The position numbers were made by a program, and so were the translations under genes. Source: Janthinobacterium sp. TND4EL3 (lineage in GTDB: Bacteria; Pseudomonadota; Gammaproteobacteria; Burkholderiales; Burkholderiaceae_D). Taken from it: 64,000 nt of DNA. The first letter of the stretch is position 1. Every line of letters begins with the position of its first letter. Below are positions 45,771-55,096 of the stretch, one piece after another. A model generated the notes under the pieces. That model was not told the origin of the DNA. It saw only the letters and a list, made by a program, of their open reading frames with translations, and searched no databases. The stretch spans positions 124,001-188,000 of the forward strand of contig NZ_FTMV01000010.1 of NCBI RefSeq assembly GCF_900156175.1, written 5' to 3'.

Positions 45771-45799
45771 ATCAAAACATTCACGATTCAGATTGTCAA
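45771..45799 (-). promoter_or_regulatory. Promoter of TBDR5, near-copy of the TBDR1 promoter
   Basis: On the minus strand TTGACA (45799-45794) is 17 bases from TTTGAT (45776-45771), with an extended TG. The 11-mer TGTTTTGATGA and spacer words (CTGAAT, CGT) are shared with the TBDR1 promoter at 9580-9608. Confidence 0.55.
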
Positions 45800-45903
45800 T
45801 TTCGCGCGGACTTTTTGGACGAAATGCAACATATTGCTATTTTTTTTGCATTACTTCAGGAATAAAATATAGCCAACCCTTGTCAGGCGCACTCAGGCGC
45901 GTA

Positions 45904-45939
45904 GAATAAAACGGCGCACAGCATCGCTGCTGGCGCCGT
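45904..45939 (-). terminator. Terminator of TBDR6
   Basis: Read on the minus strand, ACGGCGC pairs with GCGCCGT with an extra inner stem CAGCA/TGCTG, followed by TTTTATT. It closes the TBDR6 transcript before the TBDR5 promoter. Confidence 0.75.
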
Positions 45940-46004
45940 CTGTCGTGCTGCAGGCAAACGCTAGTCAGCGCAGCCCCGTCGATTCCTGTTTCAGACCATC
46001 CCCC

Positions 46005-48683
46005 TTAAAACGTATAGCTGCCGCGCAAGTACCAGGCGCGCCCGACCGGGTCCGTGTAGCGCGGGTCATAGCCTTTCTGGAACAAGGTGCCCTGGTTCGA
46101 GAACGGCGGTTCCTTGTCGAACAGGTTCTTCACGCCGGCCGTCAGCAGCAAACCCTTCCACGCATAGCTGCCCGACACATTGAACAGGCTGTACGAGGGC
46201 ACATCGTGCTTGTACTGCTCGGCAACATTATTCTGGTCCGTGTAGCCGGACTTGAACGATTGCGACACGGTGGCGCCCCAGTTGCCCTTGCGCCAGTTCA
46301 GCGCGGCCGTATGTTTCCAGCGGAACACAGGATTGTTGTCCGCATAGCGGCCCACGTTGGCGATGAATTCGCCGCCGCGCTCGTTCTGGTAGTCGTACTT
46401 GTGGGTCCAGGTGCCGTCCACCGACACGCTGAAATCGCCATAGGCACCGCGTACCAGGCGCGCATTCAGGCTCACGTCGATGCCGTCCGTCTTGACTTCG
46501 CCGAGGTTGTCGTTCAGGTCCAGGATGGCGTAGGGCGAACCGTCGGGATTGCGCAGGAACAAGGCCTTGTATTTCGCGTAGTTGCCGAAGATCGATTGCT
46601 CGGGCAAGGATGAAATCTTGTCCTTCAAATGGATGTTCCAGTAATCGATGGCGAGCGTAACTTCCTGGATGGGTTCGACGACGACGCCGAAGGCGAAGGT
46701 GGTGGATTTTTCCGGTTTCAGCTTCTCATTGCCGCCTTGCAGCTTGAACTGCTGCAAGTCGCAGTCGCGCAAGGGGTTGGCGCCAGGCTGCGGCACGCCG
46801 CCGGGGCACAAAATCGGGTCGTCATAGGTATCGTTGGTATCGTTCTTCGATGGCGGCGCGTTCTTTTCAAACAGGGTCGGCGCGCGGAAACCCGTGCTGG
46901 CCGAACCGCGCAGCACCAGCGCGCTGCTGGCCTGGTAGCGCAGGGCCAGCTTGGGATTGGTGGTACTGCCCACGTCGCTGTAATGGTCGAAGCGGGCCGC
47001 CAGCTGCACTTCCAGATCCTTGATCAATGGCAAGTTGACTTCGCCGAAGACGGCCTGGATCGTGCGCGCGCCGCTCTTCGAGAGCGAACCGGACAGGCCG
47101 GAACTGGCGGCCTGGCCGGCGATGTCGCGGTTGACATTGAAGTCGGCCTTTTCGCGCCGCACTTCGCCGCCCAGGGCGATGGCCAGCGGGCCGCCGGCCA
47201 GCTGCATCAGGTCGCGGCTGCCCTTGACGTCGAAACCCGTGGTGGTGACCCTGGCGTTCTGCACTTCGCCGCGCAGGGCGGTGCTGGCCAGGTAGCTTTT
47301 TCCGGCCGCGTCCTGCACGCCAAACGGGTTCAGGATGCCATTGAGCACGCCGGCGGCAAAGCCCGCATCCTGCACATAGCCGTTCGTGAATTTTTCCGAC
47401 GAATTGCTGATCGCATGGCTCAGGCCCGTCTTGTAGTCCCAGCCCGCCAGTTCGCCTTCCAGCGCCAGCACCAGACGGTCGGCCTTGCCGTCGGAATCGA
47501 TCTGCCGCTGGCCCGCTTCCACGGGGCGCCAGTTGACGCTCAGGGGCTGGCCCGACAAGCCGGGCTGGGCCGGTACGCCGCCCGCATTGCCCGGATAGTA
47601 TTTGCTGCTGATGGGCAGAATCAAGCCTGTTTGCGGCGGCGGTGCCGTGCGCGCCTTGACCTTGTTTTCCGAGTGCAGATATTCCACAGTGGCCAGGTGG
47701 CCGCCGCCCAGCTTGAAAGCGCCCTTGCCGAAGAAGGCGATTTGCTCCTGTGCCGGCAGATCGTCGATTTGCCGCGTGTAATCCTGGCGGCAGGTGCCGT
47801 TGGCCGGCACGGCCGGCACCGACAGCGGCGGCAGGCAGCCGCTGGCTGCGTAGGGGTTGCCGGCCAGGCCATCGCCGCCATTGGCGGCGGCGTCAAAATA
47901 ATTGCCGGGGAAAGTGGTGCCGCTGGTAATGGACAGGCCGCGCGAAGGAACGATACCCGTTGCCGAGAAGGTGCGGTCTTGCGAGGTCAGTACATTTTGC
48001 TTGTGGTAATCGACTACGCCAAAAATATTATAGCCGTCCGTGTCGAGCTTGCCGAAGCCCGTGGACAGGTTGATGCGGTGCTCGCCGGCGCCCTTGTGTT
48101 CGGGCGCGACCACTTCGGCCGTGATGTTCGTGACGTTGACCGAGCGCTTGGTGATGAAGTTGATGACGCCGCCGATGGCGTCCGTGCCGTAGATGGCCGA
48201 GGCGCCGTCGCGCAGCACTTCGACGCGCTCGAGGGCGGCGATGGGAATGATGTTCAGGTCGACGCTGGCGCCGTCATACGGGTGGTTGGCGATGCGCCGG
48301 CCATTGAGCAGCACGAGGGTCTTGTCGCCGCCCAGGCCGCGCAGGTCGGCGCTGGCCTGTCCGCCCGTGGGCAAGCCGCTGGTATTGCCGCCGACGGCAT
48401 TGCCGCTGCCCATGCTGGAGGAGTTCGCGGGGATCTTGCTGAGCACTTCCTGGGCTGTCGTCAGGCCTTGTTTGGCGAAATCCTCGGCCTTGAAGATGGA
48501 CAGGGGCGTGGCTGTTTCCGAGACGAGGCGCTTGATGGAGGAGCCGGTGACTTCGACTCTCTGCATGGCGGGGGGCTCGCCGGCGGCGCCGGTGTCCTGC
48601 GCCATGGCCGCATGGCCATACGCGCCGAGCAAGGCTGCGCACAGCAGGCGCAAGGTAGGGGAGGGATTGCGGGTGTGCGTCAT
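46005..48683 (-). CDS. TonB-dependent outer-membrane receptor (TBDR6), tandem paralog of TBDR5
   Basis: The 892-residue protein has a signal peptide (LRLLCAALLGAYGHAAMAQ). Its plug is nearly the same as in TBDR5 (GSSIKRLVSETATPLS, FAKQGLTTAQEVLSKI, LLNGRRIANHPYDGASVDLN, LRDGASAIYGTDAIGGVI). The barrel ends YLRGSYTF. The two proteins also share barrel segments such as AGQASSSG and YDYQNERGGEF. It has an extra Gly/Ser/Asn-rich loop in the plug (SSSMGSGNAVGGNTSG). GGAG stands seven bases before the ATG. Duplication of an ancestral receptor gene in place is the simplest explanation. Confidence 0.95.
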   Translation of the reverse strand: MTHTRNPSPTLRLLCAALLGAYGHAAMAQDTGAAGEPPAMQRVEVTGSSIKRLVSETATPLSIFKAEDFAKQGLTTAQEVLSKIPANSSSMGSGNAVGGNTSGLPTGGQASADLRGLGGDKTLVLLNGRRIANHPYDGASVDLNIIPIAALERVEVLRDGASAIYGTDAIGGVINFITKRSVNVTNITAEVVAPEHKGAGEHRINLSTGFGKLDTDGYNIFGVVDYHKQNVLTSQDRTFSATGIVPSRGLSITSGTTFPGNYFDAAANGGDGLAGNPYAASGCLPPLSVPAVPANGTCRQDYTRQIDDLPAQEQIAFFGKGAFKLGGGHLATVEYLHSENKVKARTAPPPQTGLILPISSKYYPGNAGGVPAQPGLSGQPLSVNWRPVEAGQRQIDSDGKADRLVLALEGELAGWDYKTGLSHAISNSSEKFTNGYVQDAGFAAGVLNGILNPFGVQDAAGKSYLASTALRGEVQNARVTTTGFDVKGSRDLMQLAGGPLAIALGGEVRREKADFNVNRDIAGQAASSGLSGSLSKSGARTIQAVFGEVNLPLIKDLEVQLAARFDHYSDVGSTTNPKLALRYQASSALVLRGSASTGFRAPTLFEKNAPPSKNDTNDTYDDPILCPGGVPQPGANPLRDCDLQQFKLQGGNEKLKPEKSTTFAFGVVVEPIQEVTLAIDYWNIHLKDKISSLPEQSIFGNYAKYKALFLRNPDGSPYAILDLNDNLGEVKTDGIDVSLNARLVRGAYGDFSVSVDGTWTHKYDYQNERGGEFIANVGRYADNNPVFRWKHTAALNWRKGNWGATVSQSFKSGYTDQNNVAEQYKHDVPSYSLFNVSGSYAWKGLLLTAGVKNLFDKEPPFSNQGTLFQKGYDPRYTDPVGRAWYLRGSYTF

Positions 48684-48756
48684 CTGACACTCCTGTGGCG
48701 TGGTCATGGGCCAAATGGCCTGCAAGGGAGTTTTACAGGCGAGCAGGAAGTAAGGT

Positions 48757-48770
48757 TTGCGCTGGCGCAA
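48757..48770. promoter_or_regulatory. Palindrome upstream of TBDR6
   Basis: TTGCGC and GCGCAA flank TG, a near-perfect 14-bp palindrome about 75 bases before the TBDR6 start. It is a plausible operator, but no regulator can be named. Confidence 0.35.
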
Positions 48771-48811
48771 TAGACGTGTGGATGGGCTGCGTTGAACCAC
48801 AGTCGCAGACG

Positions 48812-48840
48812 AAAAAAAAGGCGGTGATTGCTCACCGCCT
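48812..48840 (-). terminator. Terminator of TBDR7
   Basis: On the minus strand AGGCGGTGA pairs with TCACCGCCT across four bases and runs into eight T. It isolates TBDR7 from TBDR6. Confidence 0.92.
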
Positions 48841-48863
48841 CGCGTCAGGATACAGGTATCAGC

Positions 48864-51668
48864 TTAGAAGAACTTGTAGCTGGCGCCCAGTTTGAAGTAG
48901 CGGCCGATGGCGCCACTGGCATCCATCGGGTTGTAGCTCATGCCGCCGTAGGTCAGCGGGTCGAGCGGCGCGATCTTGTCGGTCACGTTGTTGATCGAGG
49001 CAAACAGTTGCAGCTGTTTGTTGACGTTCCAGCGGGTTGACAGGTCGAGCGTGGTGAACGAGGCCAGCTTGCAGCCGTTTGGCGCCGGCGTGCCGTTGGC
49101 CAGCTTGGACGCGCATGGGTCGCCTTCAAACTTGATATTTTTCATATCCGAACGGTAGTTCAGCACGCCGCTGACGTTCCAGTTGCCCAAGTCCCACGAG
49201 CCGGTCAAGTTGATCTTGTCCTTCGGCGTGCCGGCGCAGTTTGATGTATCACAATTGCCATGCGTGCCAGCGAACTGGTAGCGCACGGCGGCCGACTCGG
49301 CCCGCACCCACGAGGCGATGTGGGTCCAGGTCAGGCCGAACGTGGCGCGGCCGTAGTCACCCAGGCGCACGCGCTGCTTGACGTCCAGGTCGATACCCTT
49401 GATCTCCGTGTAGCTGGAGTTGCGGTACGGCGCCTTGGTAATCAGCAAGGTGCCCGTGTTCGGCACTACGACGCCATTGATGGTCAGGTTGTTGTCGGAA
49501 CGGATGGCCGTCGGCAGGGCGGCCGCTTCGTTGTACGGCAGCGGATTGATCTCGTTTTCACGCTTGATCTTCCAGGCGTCGAGCGACAGGCTGGTATCGT
49601 TGAAAGGATCCCATACGAGGCCCAGGGTATAGCCCTTGGATTTTTCCGGCTTGAGGGTGGGGTCGCCGACCTTGACGGCCGCCACTTGCAGTTCGCAATC
49701 GCTGGCATTGGCGCCCGGCAAGCGGTTCCCGCCCGGGCAGCGCACGGGATCTGTCACGGTCGAGGTACCCGTCGATTGCGAATCGGCATTGCTTTCCGCC
49801 GGGCCAGGCGCGCGGAAGCCTTCCGAATACGTGCCGCGCACGGCGAAGGTTTTCAGCGGCGTCCACTTGGCGCCCAGTTTCGGCGTGGTCGACGAGAAAC
49901 GGTCATATTTGTCGTAACGCAGGGCGCCCGACAGTTCCACCGTCTTGATCACGGGCGCCAGCACTTCGAAGAACACGGCCGAGACCTTGCTGTCGCCCTT
50001 GGCGGCCACGTAACTTGCGTTGATGGAGCCGTCTTGCGTGCCTGTCAGGGAAGGATTGTCGAGCTTGTCGCGGCGGTGTTCCGCGCCCACGGCCAGGCCC
50101 ATTGCGCCGCCCGGCAACTGCATCAGCTCGCGCGATGCCTTGAAGTCGATGATGTCGAGCTTGGTTGTGGAATCGGAGGTGGCGTTCGTCACCATCGCCG
50201 CGTACAGCGAGGCGGGATTCTTGTTCGCCTGCGCACCGATGTAGTAAGGGAAATACTTGCTGCTCGGACTGGAATCGCCCAAGGCCGCCTTGACGACGGC
50301 CATGTTCAGCATGTTGCTGTAATCGAGGTGCAGTTTCGATTCCGAATGCGTGTAGCCGGCATCGTAGTCCCAGCCCATGGCGTTGCCCTTGACGCCGAGC
50401 ACGATGCGGTTGAACTCGTTATTGGCCTGGCGCGTGCTGGCGCCCACGTCGAAAGCCTGGTAGCGCACCCGCACCGGCACGCCATACGGATTTTGCGGGT
50501 GGTTGGCGGCCAGCAAGATGCTGGTGCCGCTGCCGGTACCGTAGTTGATGACGCCCGCCTTGTTGCCCGCGTTGGGCGGGAAGGCAACGGTGGGCGTGAT
50601 CGATGGCGGTATCAGGGTGAAGGCCGTATCGCGCTTCGAGTAGCCCGCTTCCGCATACACCTGGGTATCGGCATTGACTTGCCAGGTGCCGCGCGTGTAC
50701 AGGTTGATCGATTCGATCTTGGGCTGCATCGAGCGGAACTGGTCGTGGTGCCACAGGCAGCCGCCCTTTGGATCTTGCGGCGAGGAAACGGACAAGCTGG
50801 AGCAGCCGGGCAGGGACACGTAATTGTTGGTGACGGGGTCGCGGATCAGGCCTGTCGGCGAGGCATTCGCATCGTTGTTGCCATTGATGTAGCCGCCGGC
50901 GAACTGGGTGTTGATCGCATAGCCATACGGACGCAGGTCGGCCTGGCCTATCCATTTGCGGTCGGCGCGGTCCTTGTTCATCAGCATGTCCGATTTGGTG
51001 TATTCGGCGTTGATGACGAAGTTGTATTTGTCCGTGTCCAGGTTGCCCTTGCCGAAGGTCAGCGAGGCGCGGTGCTGCTGGGCGTCGCTGTCGCCGGAAA
51101 TGCCCGTGTCGCCTTTCAGGGTCAGGCCTTCGAAGTCCTTGCGCAGGATGATGTTGACGACGCCGGCGATGGCGTCCGCGCCGTAGGTCGACGAGGCGCC
51201 ATCCTTGAGGATCTCGATGCGCTCGACGATCTGCATCGGCACGGTGGACAGGTCGGTAAAGCTCTTCTGGCCGTCATCGGCGCGCGCGAACGGCGCCATG
51301 CGCCGGCCATTGAGCAGCACCAGGGTCGAGGTGGCGCCCAGGCCGCGCAGCGAGATCGCCGTGGAACCGGCGGCAAAGCCGTTGCCGAAGCCTGTCGGCA
51401 GGGAACCGGCGCCATCGGCCGTCAGCGTTTGCAGGTATTCGGCGACGGTGGCCTTGCCCGATTTCATCAAGTCATCGCGGGTGATGACCTGTACAGGCGA
51501 TGCAGTCTCGGCCGTGGCCCGTTTGATGCTCGATCCTGTAATTTCCACCCGCTGCACATTGGCGTCTTGCGCCATTGCCGGCACGGCCATCATGCCAAGG
51601 CTTACTGCTGCTACGCTACCTGAAAAGATCAGGCGTACGGAGCGGGACATCACTGTTTCCATCATCAT
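48864..51668 (-). CDS. TonB-dependent outer-membrane receptor (TBDR7)
   Basis: The 934-residue protein has a signal peptide ([19 protein letters not shown], then AMAQ) and a plug with [35 protein letters not shown] and [18 protein letters not shown]. The barrel ends KLGASYKFF. In plug and barrel it groups with TBDR1 and TBDR4, sharing the cysteine pairs (PGCSSL...GGC, VRCPGG...[24 protein letters not shown]...NGCKL). GGAG stands eight bases before the first of three tandem ATG codons. It is divergent from the peptide transporter operon. A Fur-box-like sequence lies about 210 bases upstream. Confidence 0.95.
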   Translation of the reverse strand: MMMETVMSRSVRLIFSGSVAAVSLGMMAVPAMAQDANVQRVEITGSSIKRATAETASPVQVITRDDLMKSGKATVAEYLQTLTADGAGSLPTGFGNGFAAGSTAISLRGLGATSTLVLLNGRRMAPFARADDGQKSFTDLSTVPMQIVERIEILKDGASSTYGADAIAGVVNIILRKDFEGLTLKGDTGISGDSDAQQHRASLTFGKGNLDTDKYNFVINAEYTKSDMLMNKDRADRKWIGQADLRPYGYAINTQFAGGYINGNNDANASPTGLIRDPVTNNYVSLPGCSSLSVSSPQDPKGGCLWHHDQFRSMQPKIESINLYTRGTWQVNADTQVYAEAGYSKRDTAFTLIPPSITPTVAFPPNAGNKAGVINYGTGSGTSILLAANHPQNPYGVPVRVRYQAFDVGASTRQANNEFNRIVLGVKGNAMGWDYDAGYTHSESKLHLDYSNMLNMAVVKAALGDSSPSSKYFPYYIGAQANKNPASLYAAMVTNATSDSTTKLDIIDFKASRELMQLPGGAMGLAVGAEHRRDKLDNPSLTGTQDGSINASYVAAKGDSKVSAVFFEVLAPVIKTVELSGALRYDKYDRFSSTTPKLGAKWTPLKTFAVRGTYSEGFRAPGPAESNADSQSTGTSTVTDPVRCPGGNRLPGANASDCELQVAAVKVGDPTLKPEKSKGYTLGLVWDPFNDTSLSLDAWKIKRENEINPLPYNEAAALPTAIRSDNNLTINGVVVPNTGTLLITKAPYRNSSYTEIKGIDLDVKQRVRLGDYGRATFGLTWTHIASWVRAESAAVRYQFAGTHGNCDTSNCAGTPKDKINLTGSWDLGNWNVSGVLNYRSDMKNIKFEGDPCASKLANGTPAPNGCKLASFTTLDLSTRWNVNKQLQLFASINNVTDKIAPLDPLTYGGMSYNPMDASGAIGRYFKLGASYKFF

Positions 51669-52269
51669 TCTTGAAACTCCGAAATAAGCCAGGCTGGCCG
51701 TTTTACGGCGCAGCGTCGCTAGTCTAAAAAAGATTGCTGCGTCGGCAATCACTGTGGATGCTTCGGCGCACTTGTGTGGCCGCAATCGATAAGACCATTT
51801 GCCGAGAAAGCTTGTCAACGCGCATATCCAGCCTTTCATCATGGAAACAACAGTGTTTTTTATAATGTTGGCATGTTTCAGTATTGATAATTATTTTGAT
51901 GTTGCGCTGCGCTATGCGTTTTCCGCCTGCGAATAAAAAGTGGGCCCATTCACGGACGTAAGGGTTTCTACCAATGCGCTTTTCCGTGGTTTCGACAGGC
52001 CTATGTTGCAGCGCGGAAGATTTTCCTTGTGGAGCGGGTGCTTGTTGCTGTGCTCGCCAGAAGTGCTGCGGCTTTTCGCCCGGCATGCCAAATATGCGTT
52101 ATCGTTACGCGTTTTCCAGCGTGTCCAAGCATAGGCGCGGCTGGCTGCGAACAAGGCATAGATCTTGCGAGGATGGACTGGTTTTGGCGGTGGAATCCTG
52201 TATCCCAGGGGGAAGCCAGTACAAGCGCACCAATACGGTGCGACGGATAATCGAGATGAAGGGTATTAC
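51669..52269. other. Divergent spacer between TBDR7 and the peptide ABC transporter
   Basis: No gene is supported on either strand. The TBDR7 side has a possible TTGACA promoter element on the minus strand near 51812-51817. A Fur-like site lies at 51880-51898. The ABC-transporter side (51900-52269) shows no promoter I would defend. An inverted repeat ATTGC/GCAAT occurs near 51733-51749. Confidence 0.45.
51880..51898. promoter_or_regulatory. Fur-box-like sequence upstream of TBDR7
   Basis: AGTATTGATAATTATTTTG matches 13 of 19 positions of the classical Fur box, including an exact GATAAT core. The surrounding AT-richness makes chance similarity possible. Confidence 0.3.
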
Positions 52270-54108
52270 ATGAAGTCACCATGGATGCGGCGCGTGGCGC
52301 TGCTCGCCTGCCTGGCCACCCTGCCGTTGGCCGCCACTGCCGTTGACGCTGCCCCCGCGGCGGCGCCGGTGAAAACCTTGCGCTATATCCTGCCGGCCGC
52401 CGAGACGGGTTTTGACCCGGCCACCGCGCGCGACCTGTATTCGAACCACATCACGCAGGCCGTCTTCGACACCCTGTACACGTATGACTACCTGGCGCGT
52501 CCCGTCAAGGTGGTGCCCGGCGCGGCGGCCGCCATGCCGGAAGTGTCCGCCGACGGCAAGACCTATACCATCCGCCTGAAAAAAGGCATCCTGTACACGC
52601 CCGACGCCGCGTTCGGCGGCAAGCGCCGCGAACTGACGATGGCCGACTATGTGTATTCGTGGAAGCGTTTGTTCGACCCGCGCCTGGCGTCGCCGCACAG
52701 CTGGCTGTTCGAAGGCAAGGTGGTGGGCCTGGACGACCTGGCCAAGGAGGCGGCCAAGTCGAACAAGCTCGACTACAACAAGAAAGTGGCCGGGCTGGAA
52801 ATCCTCGACCCGTACACCCTGCGCATCACGCTGACCAAGACCGATTTCAATTTCCCCATGATCCTCGCCTATGTGCCCACGGCCGCCGTGGCGCGCGAAG
52901 TGGTGGAGAAATACGGCGACGTGAAGGGCGAAGTGGGCTCCAACCCCGTTGGCACCGGCTATTACACCTTGGGCGAATGGACGCGCGGCAACCGCATCGT
53001 CCTGAACCGCAACCCGCAGCACTTGCCGGAAACGTGGAATTTCATGGCCGGCGACGACCCGGACGACCAGCGCATCGTGCGCCAGATGCAGGGCAAGCGC
53101 ATTCCCGCCATCGACCGCATTGAAATTTCCGTGATGATCGAAGACCAGTCGCGCTGGCTGTCGTTCCAGAGCGGCGGCACGGACGTGTTCTGGCTCGACG
53201 GCCCGCTGGCGCCGAAGGCATTGCTCAATGGCAAGCTGCGCCCCGAACTGGCCGAGAAGGGCGTGCAACTGTCGCGCCTGCTGGACCCGGAAATCAGCTA
53301 TTACTACTGGAATATGGAAGACCCGACCCTCGGCGGCTTCAGCAAGGAAAAGATCGCCCTGCGCCGCGCCATTGCCATGGCGCACAATATCGACGAAGAA
53401 ATCCGCATCATCTGGAATGGCCAGGCCAAGCGCCTCGACTATCCGATCCCGCCCGGCGTCGTCGGCTACGACCCGCACTACAAATCCCTGCTGCAATACG
53501 ATCCCGTGCTGGCGAATAAACTGCTCGATAAATTCGGCTACAAGAAGGGCGCCGACGGCTGGCGCACCTTGCCGGACGGCAAGCCACTGCTGATCCGCTA
53601 CGCCTCGCGCAACGAAGCGAACGGCGTGCTGCAGGCGGAAATGTGGCGCAAGACGTATAACTCGCTGGGCATCCGCATGGAAAACGACCGCATGATCTTT
53701 TCCGACATTCTGAAGACGGAAAAGCAGTGCAAGATGCAGACGCGCACGGCGCCGTGGCTGGCCGACTATCCGGACGGCGACAACTTCATGCAGCTGTTCT
53801 ACGGCCCCAACACGCACCAGAACAACAACGGCTGCTACCAGGACCCCGAGTACGACAAATGGTACGCGGCCAGCCAGGCCATGCCGGCCAGCCCCGAGCG
53901 CGACGAGCTGTTCCACAAGATGGCGCGCCGCCTGGAAGTCAATGCGGGCGCCCTGATCGGCTATGCGCGCTACCGCAACATGCTGGCGCAAAAGTCGGTG
54001 CTGGGCTACAAGAAGCACCCTATCCTGTTCCAGGAGTGGGCGTATATGGATATCGACAGCACGGGGGCGCCGGTGGCGCCAGCCCCTGCGGCTTCGGCGA
54101 ATAAATAA
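52270..54108 (+). CDS. Peptide ABC transporter substrate-binding protein (OppA/DppA-like, SBP_bac_5)
   Basis: The 612-residue periplasmic protein has a signal peptide (VALLACLATLPLAATAVDA) and then the SBP_bac_5 start TLRYILPAAETGFDPATA. Family segments include YTIRLKKGI, PVGTGYYTLGEW and, late in the protein, TRTAPWLADYPDGDNFMQLFYG. It captures peptides or similar ligands for the permease below. It is longer than average because of an insert near residues 150-175 (LDDLAKEAAKSNKLDYNKKV). AAGGG lies six bases before the ATG. It is first of four genes in the same direction; permease genes follow after 40 bases. Confidence 0.92.
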   Translation: MKSPWMRRVALLACLATLPLAATAVDAAPAAAPVKTLRYILPAAETGFDPATARDLYSNHITQAVFDTLYTYDYLARPVKVVPGAAAAMPEVSADGKTYTIRLKKGILYTPDAAFGGKRRELTMADYVYSWKRLFDPRLASPHSWLFEGKVVGLDDLAKEAAKSNKLDYNKKVAGLEILDPYTLRITLTKTDFNFPMILAYVPTAAVAREVVEKYGDVKGEVGSNPVGTGYYTLGEWTRGNRIVLNRNPQHLPETWNFMAGDDPDDQRIVRQMQGKRIPAIDRIEISVMIEDQSRWLSFQSGGTDVFWLDGPLAPKALLNGKLRPELAEKGVQLSRLLDPEISYYYWNMEDPTLGGFSKEKIALRRAIAMAHNIDEEIRIIWNGQAKRLDYPIPPGVVGYDPHYKSLLQYDPVLANKLLDKFGYKKGADGWRTLPDGKPLLIRYASRNEANGVLQAEMWRKTYNSLGIRMENDRMIFSDILKTEKQCKMQTRTAPWLADYPDGDNFMQLFYGPNTHQNNNGCYQDPEYDKWYAASQAMPASPERDELFHKMARRLEVNAGALIGYARYRNMLAQKSVLGYKKHPILFQEWAYMDIDSTGAPVAPAPAASANK

Positions 54109-54148
54109 GCGACGCCGCTTTTAACACCATATACGACAAGGAATCATT

Positions 54149-55087
54149 ATGTTTGCTTATATCCTGCGCCGCTTGTGGCAGATGCTGCCCACCATGCTGG
54201 GCGTCGTCCTGCTGGTGTTTATATTGTTTAACTGGGTGGGCGGCGACCCCGCCTACATCCTGGCCGGCAAGATGTCTAGTGCGGAAAGCATCGCCAACAT
54301 CCGCCGCCAGCTGGGCGTCGACCAGCCGTACTACGTGCAGCTGTGGATCTTCATCAAGCAGATCGTCACCTTTGATTTCGGCCAAAGCTGGGCCACGGGC
54401 GAAACCGTGTCGCACATCATCACCTCGCGCCTGGGCCCGTCCATGATGGTCTTGATTCCGCTGACCGTGCTGGAAACGTTCTTCGGCGTGGCGCTGGCGC
54501 TGGCCATCGCGTTTGTCCGCGGCTCGCTGACGGACCGCATGGTGATGATCGCCTGCACGGTGGGCATGTCGATTTCCATCCTCGTCTACATCATCGTCTT
54601 CCAGTACGGCTTTGCCTACAAGCTGGGCCTGTTCCCCGTGCAGGGCTGGGGCGACAGCTTCTGGGAAAACCTCTTGCGCTATTCCACCTTGCCGATCCTC
54701 ATCGGTCTGGCCGTGTCGATTGCGCCCACCCTGCGCCTGTTCCGCACCTTCGTGCTGGACGAGGCGAACCAGGATTACGTGCGCACGGCGCGCGCCAAGG
54801 GCTTGAAGGAAGGCCGCATCATGTGGGTCCACGTGCTGCGCAACGCCGCCATTCCCATCATTACCTACGTGATGTCGAACTTGCCGGCCCTGCTGATCGG
54901 CGCCTTCCTGCTGGAACGCTTCTTCGGCATCCCCGGCATCGGGCGTGAAGTGATCCTGGCCGTCGAGCGCAGCGATTTTCCGGTGATCAAGGCGATCACC
55001 GTGTATGTCGCCGCCGCCACCATGCTCTTCAACCTGCTCACCGACCTGCTGTACCAGGCGGTCGATCCTCGCGTACAACTGAAGTAG
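54149..55087 (+). CDS. Peptide ABC transporter permease (OppB/DppB-like)
   Basis: The 312-residue inner-membrane protein has about six membrane helices, beginning LWQMLPTMLGVVLLVFILF. GGDPAYILAGK, ASLGLDQPYYVQ-like RRQLGVDQPYYVQ and the EAA loop YVRTARAKGLKEGRIMWVHVLRN are typical of DppB/OppB. It forms half of the channel with the next protein. AAGGA stands before the ATG, and it is separated from the following permease gene by nine bases. Confidence 0.93.
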   Translation: MFAYILRRLWQMLPTMLGVVLLVFILFNWVGGDPAYILAGKMSSAESIANIRRQLGVDQPYYVQLWIFIKQIVTFDFGQSWATGETVSHIITSRLGPSMMVLIPLTVLETFFGVALALAIAFVRGSLTDRMVMIACTVGMSISILVYIIVFQYGFAYKLGLFPVQGWGDSFWENLLRYSTLPILIGLAVSIAPTLRLFRTFVLDEANQDYVRTARAKGLKEGRIMWVHVLRNAAIPIITYVMSNLPALLIGAFLLERFFGIPGIGREVILAVERSDFPVIKAITVYVAAATMLFNLLTDLLYQAVDPRVQLK

Positions 55088-55096
55088 AAAGAGACG

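Larger units (their letters stand above)
45648..46004. other. Spacer between TBDR6 and TBDR5
   Basis: No gene is visible. From the minus-strand viewpoint it holds the TBDR6 terminator (45904-45939), then the TBDR5 promoter (45771-45799) and an untranslated leader of about 117 bases. The segment 45700-45870 is markedly AT-rich. Confidence 0.6.
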
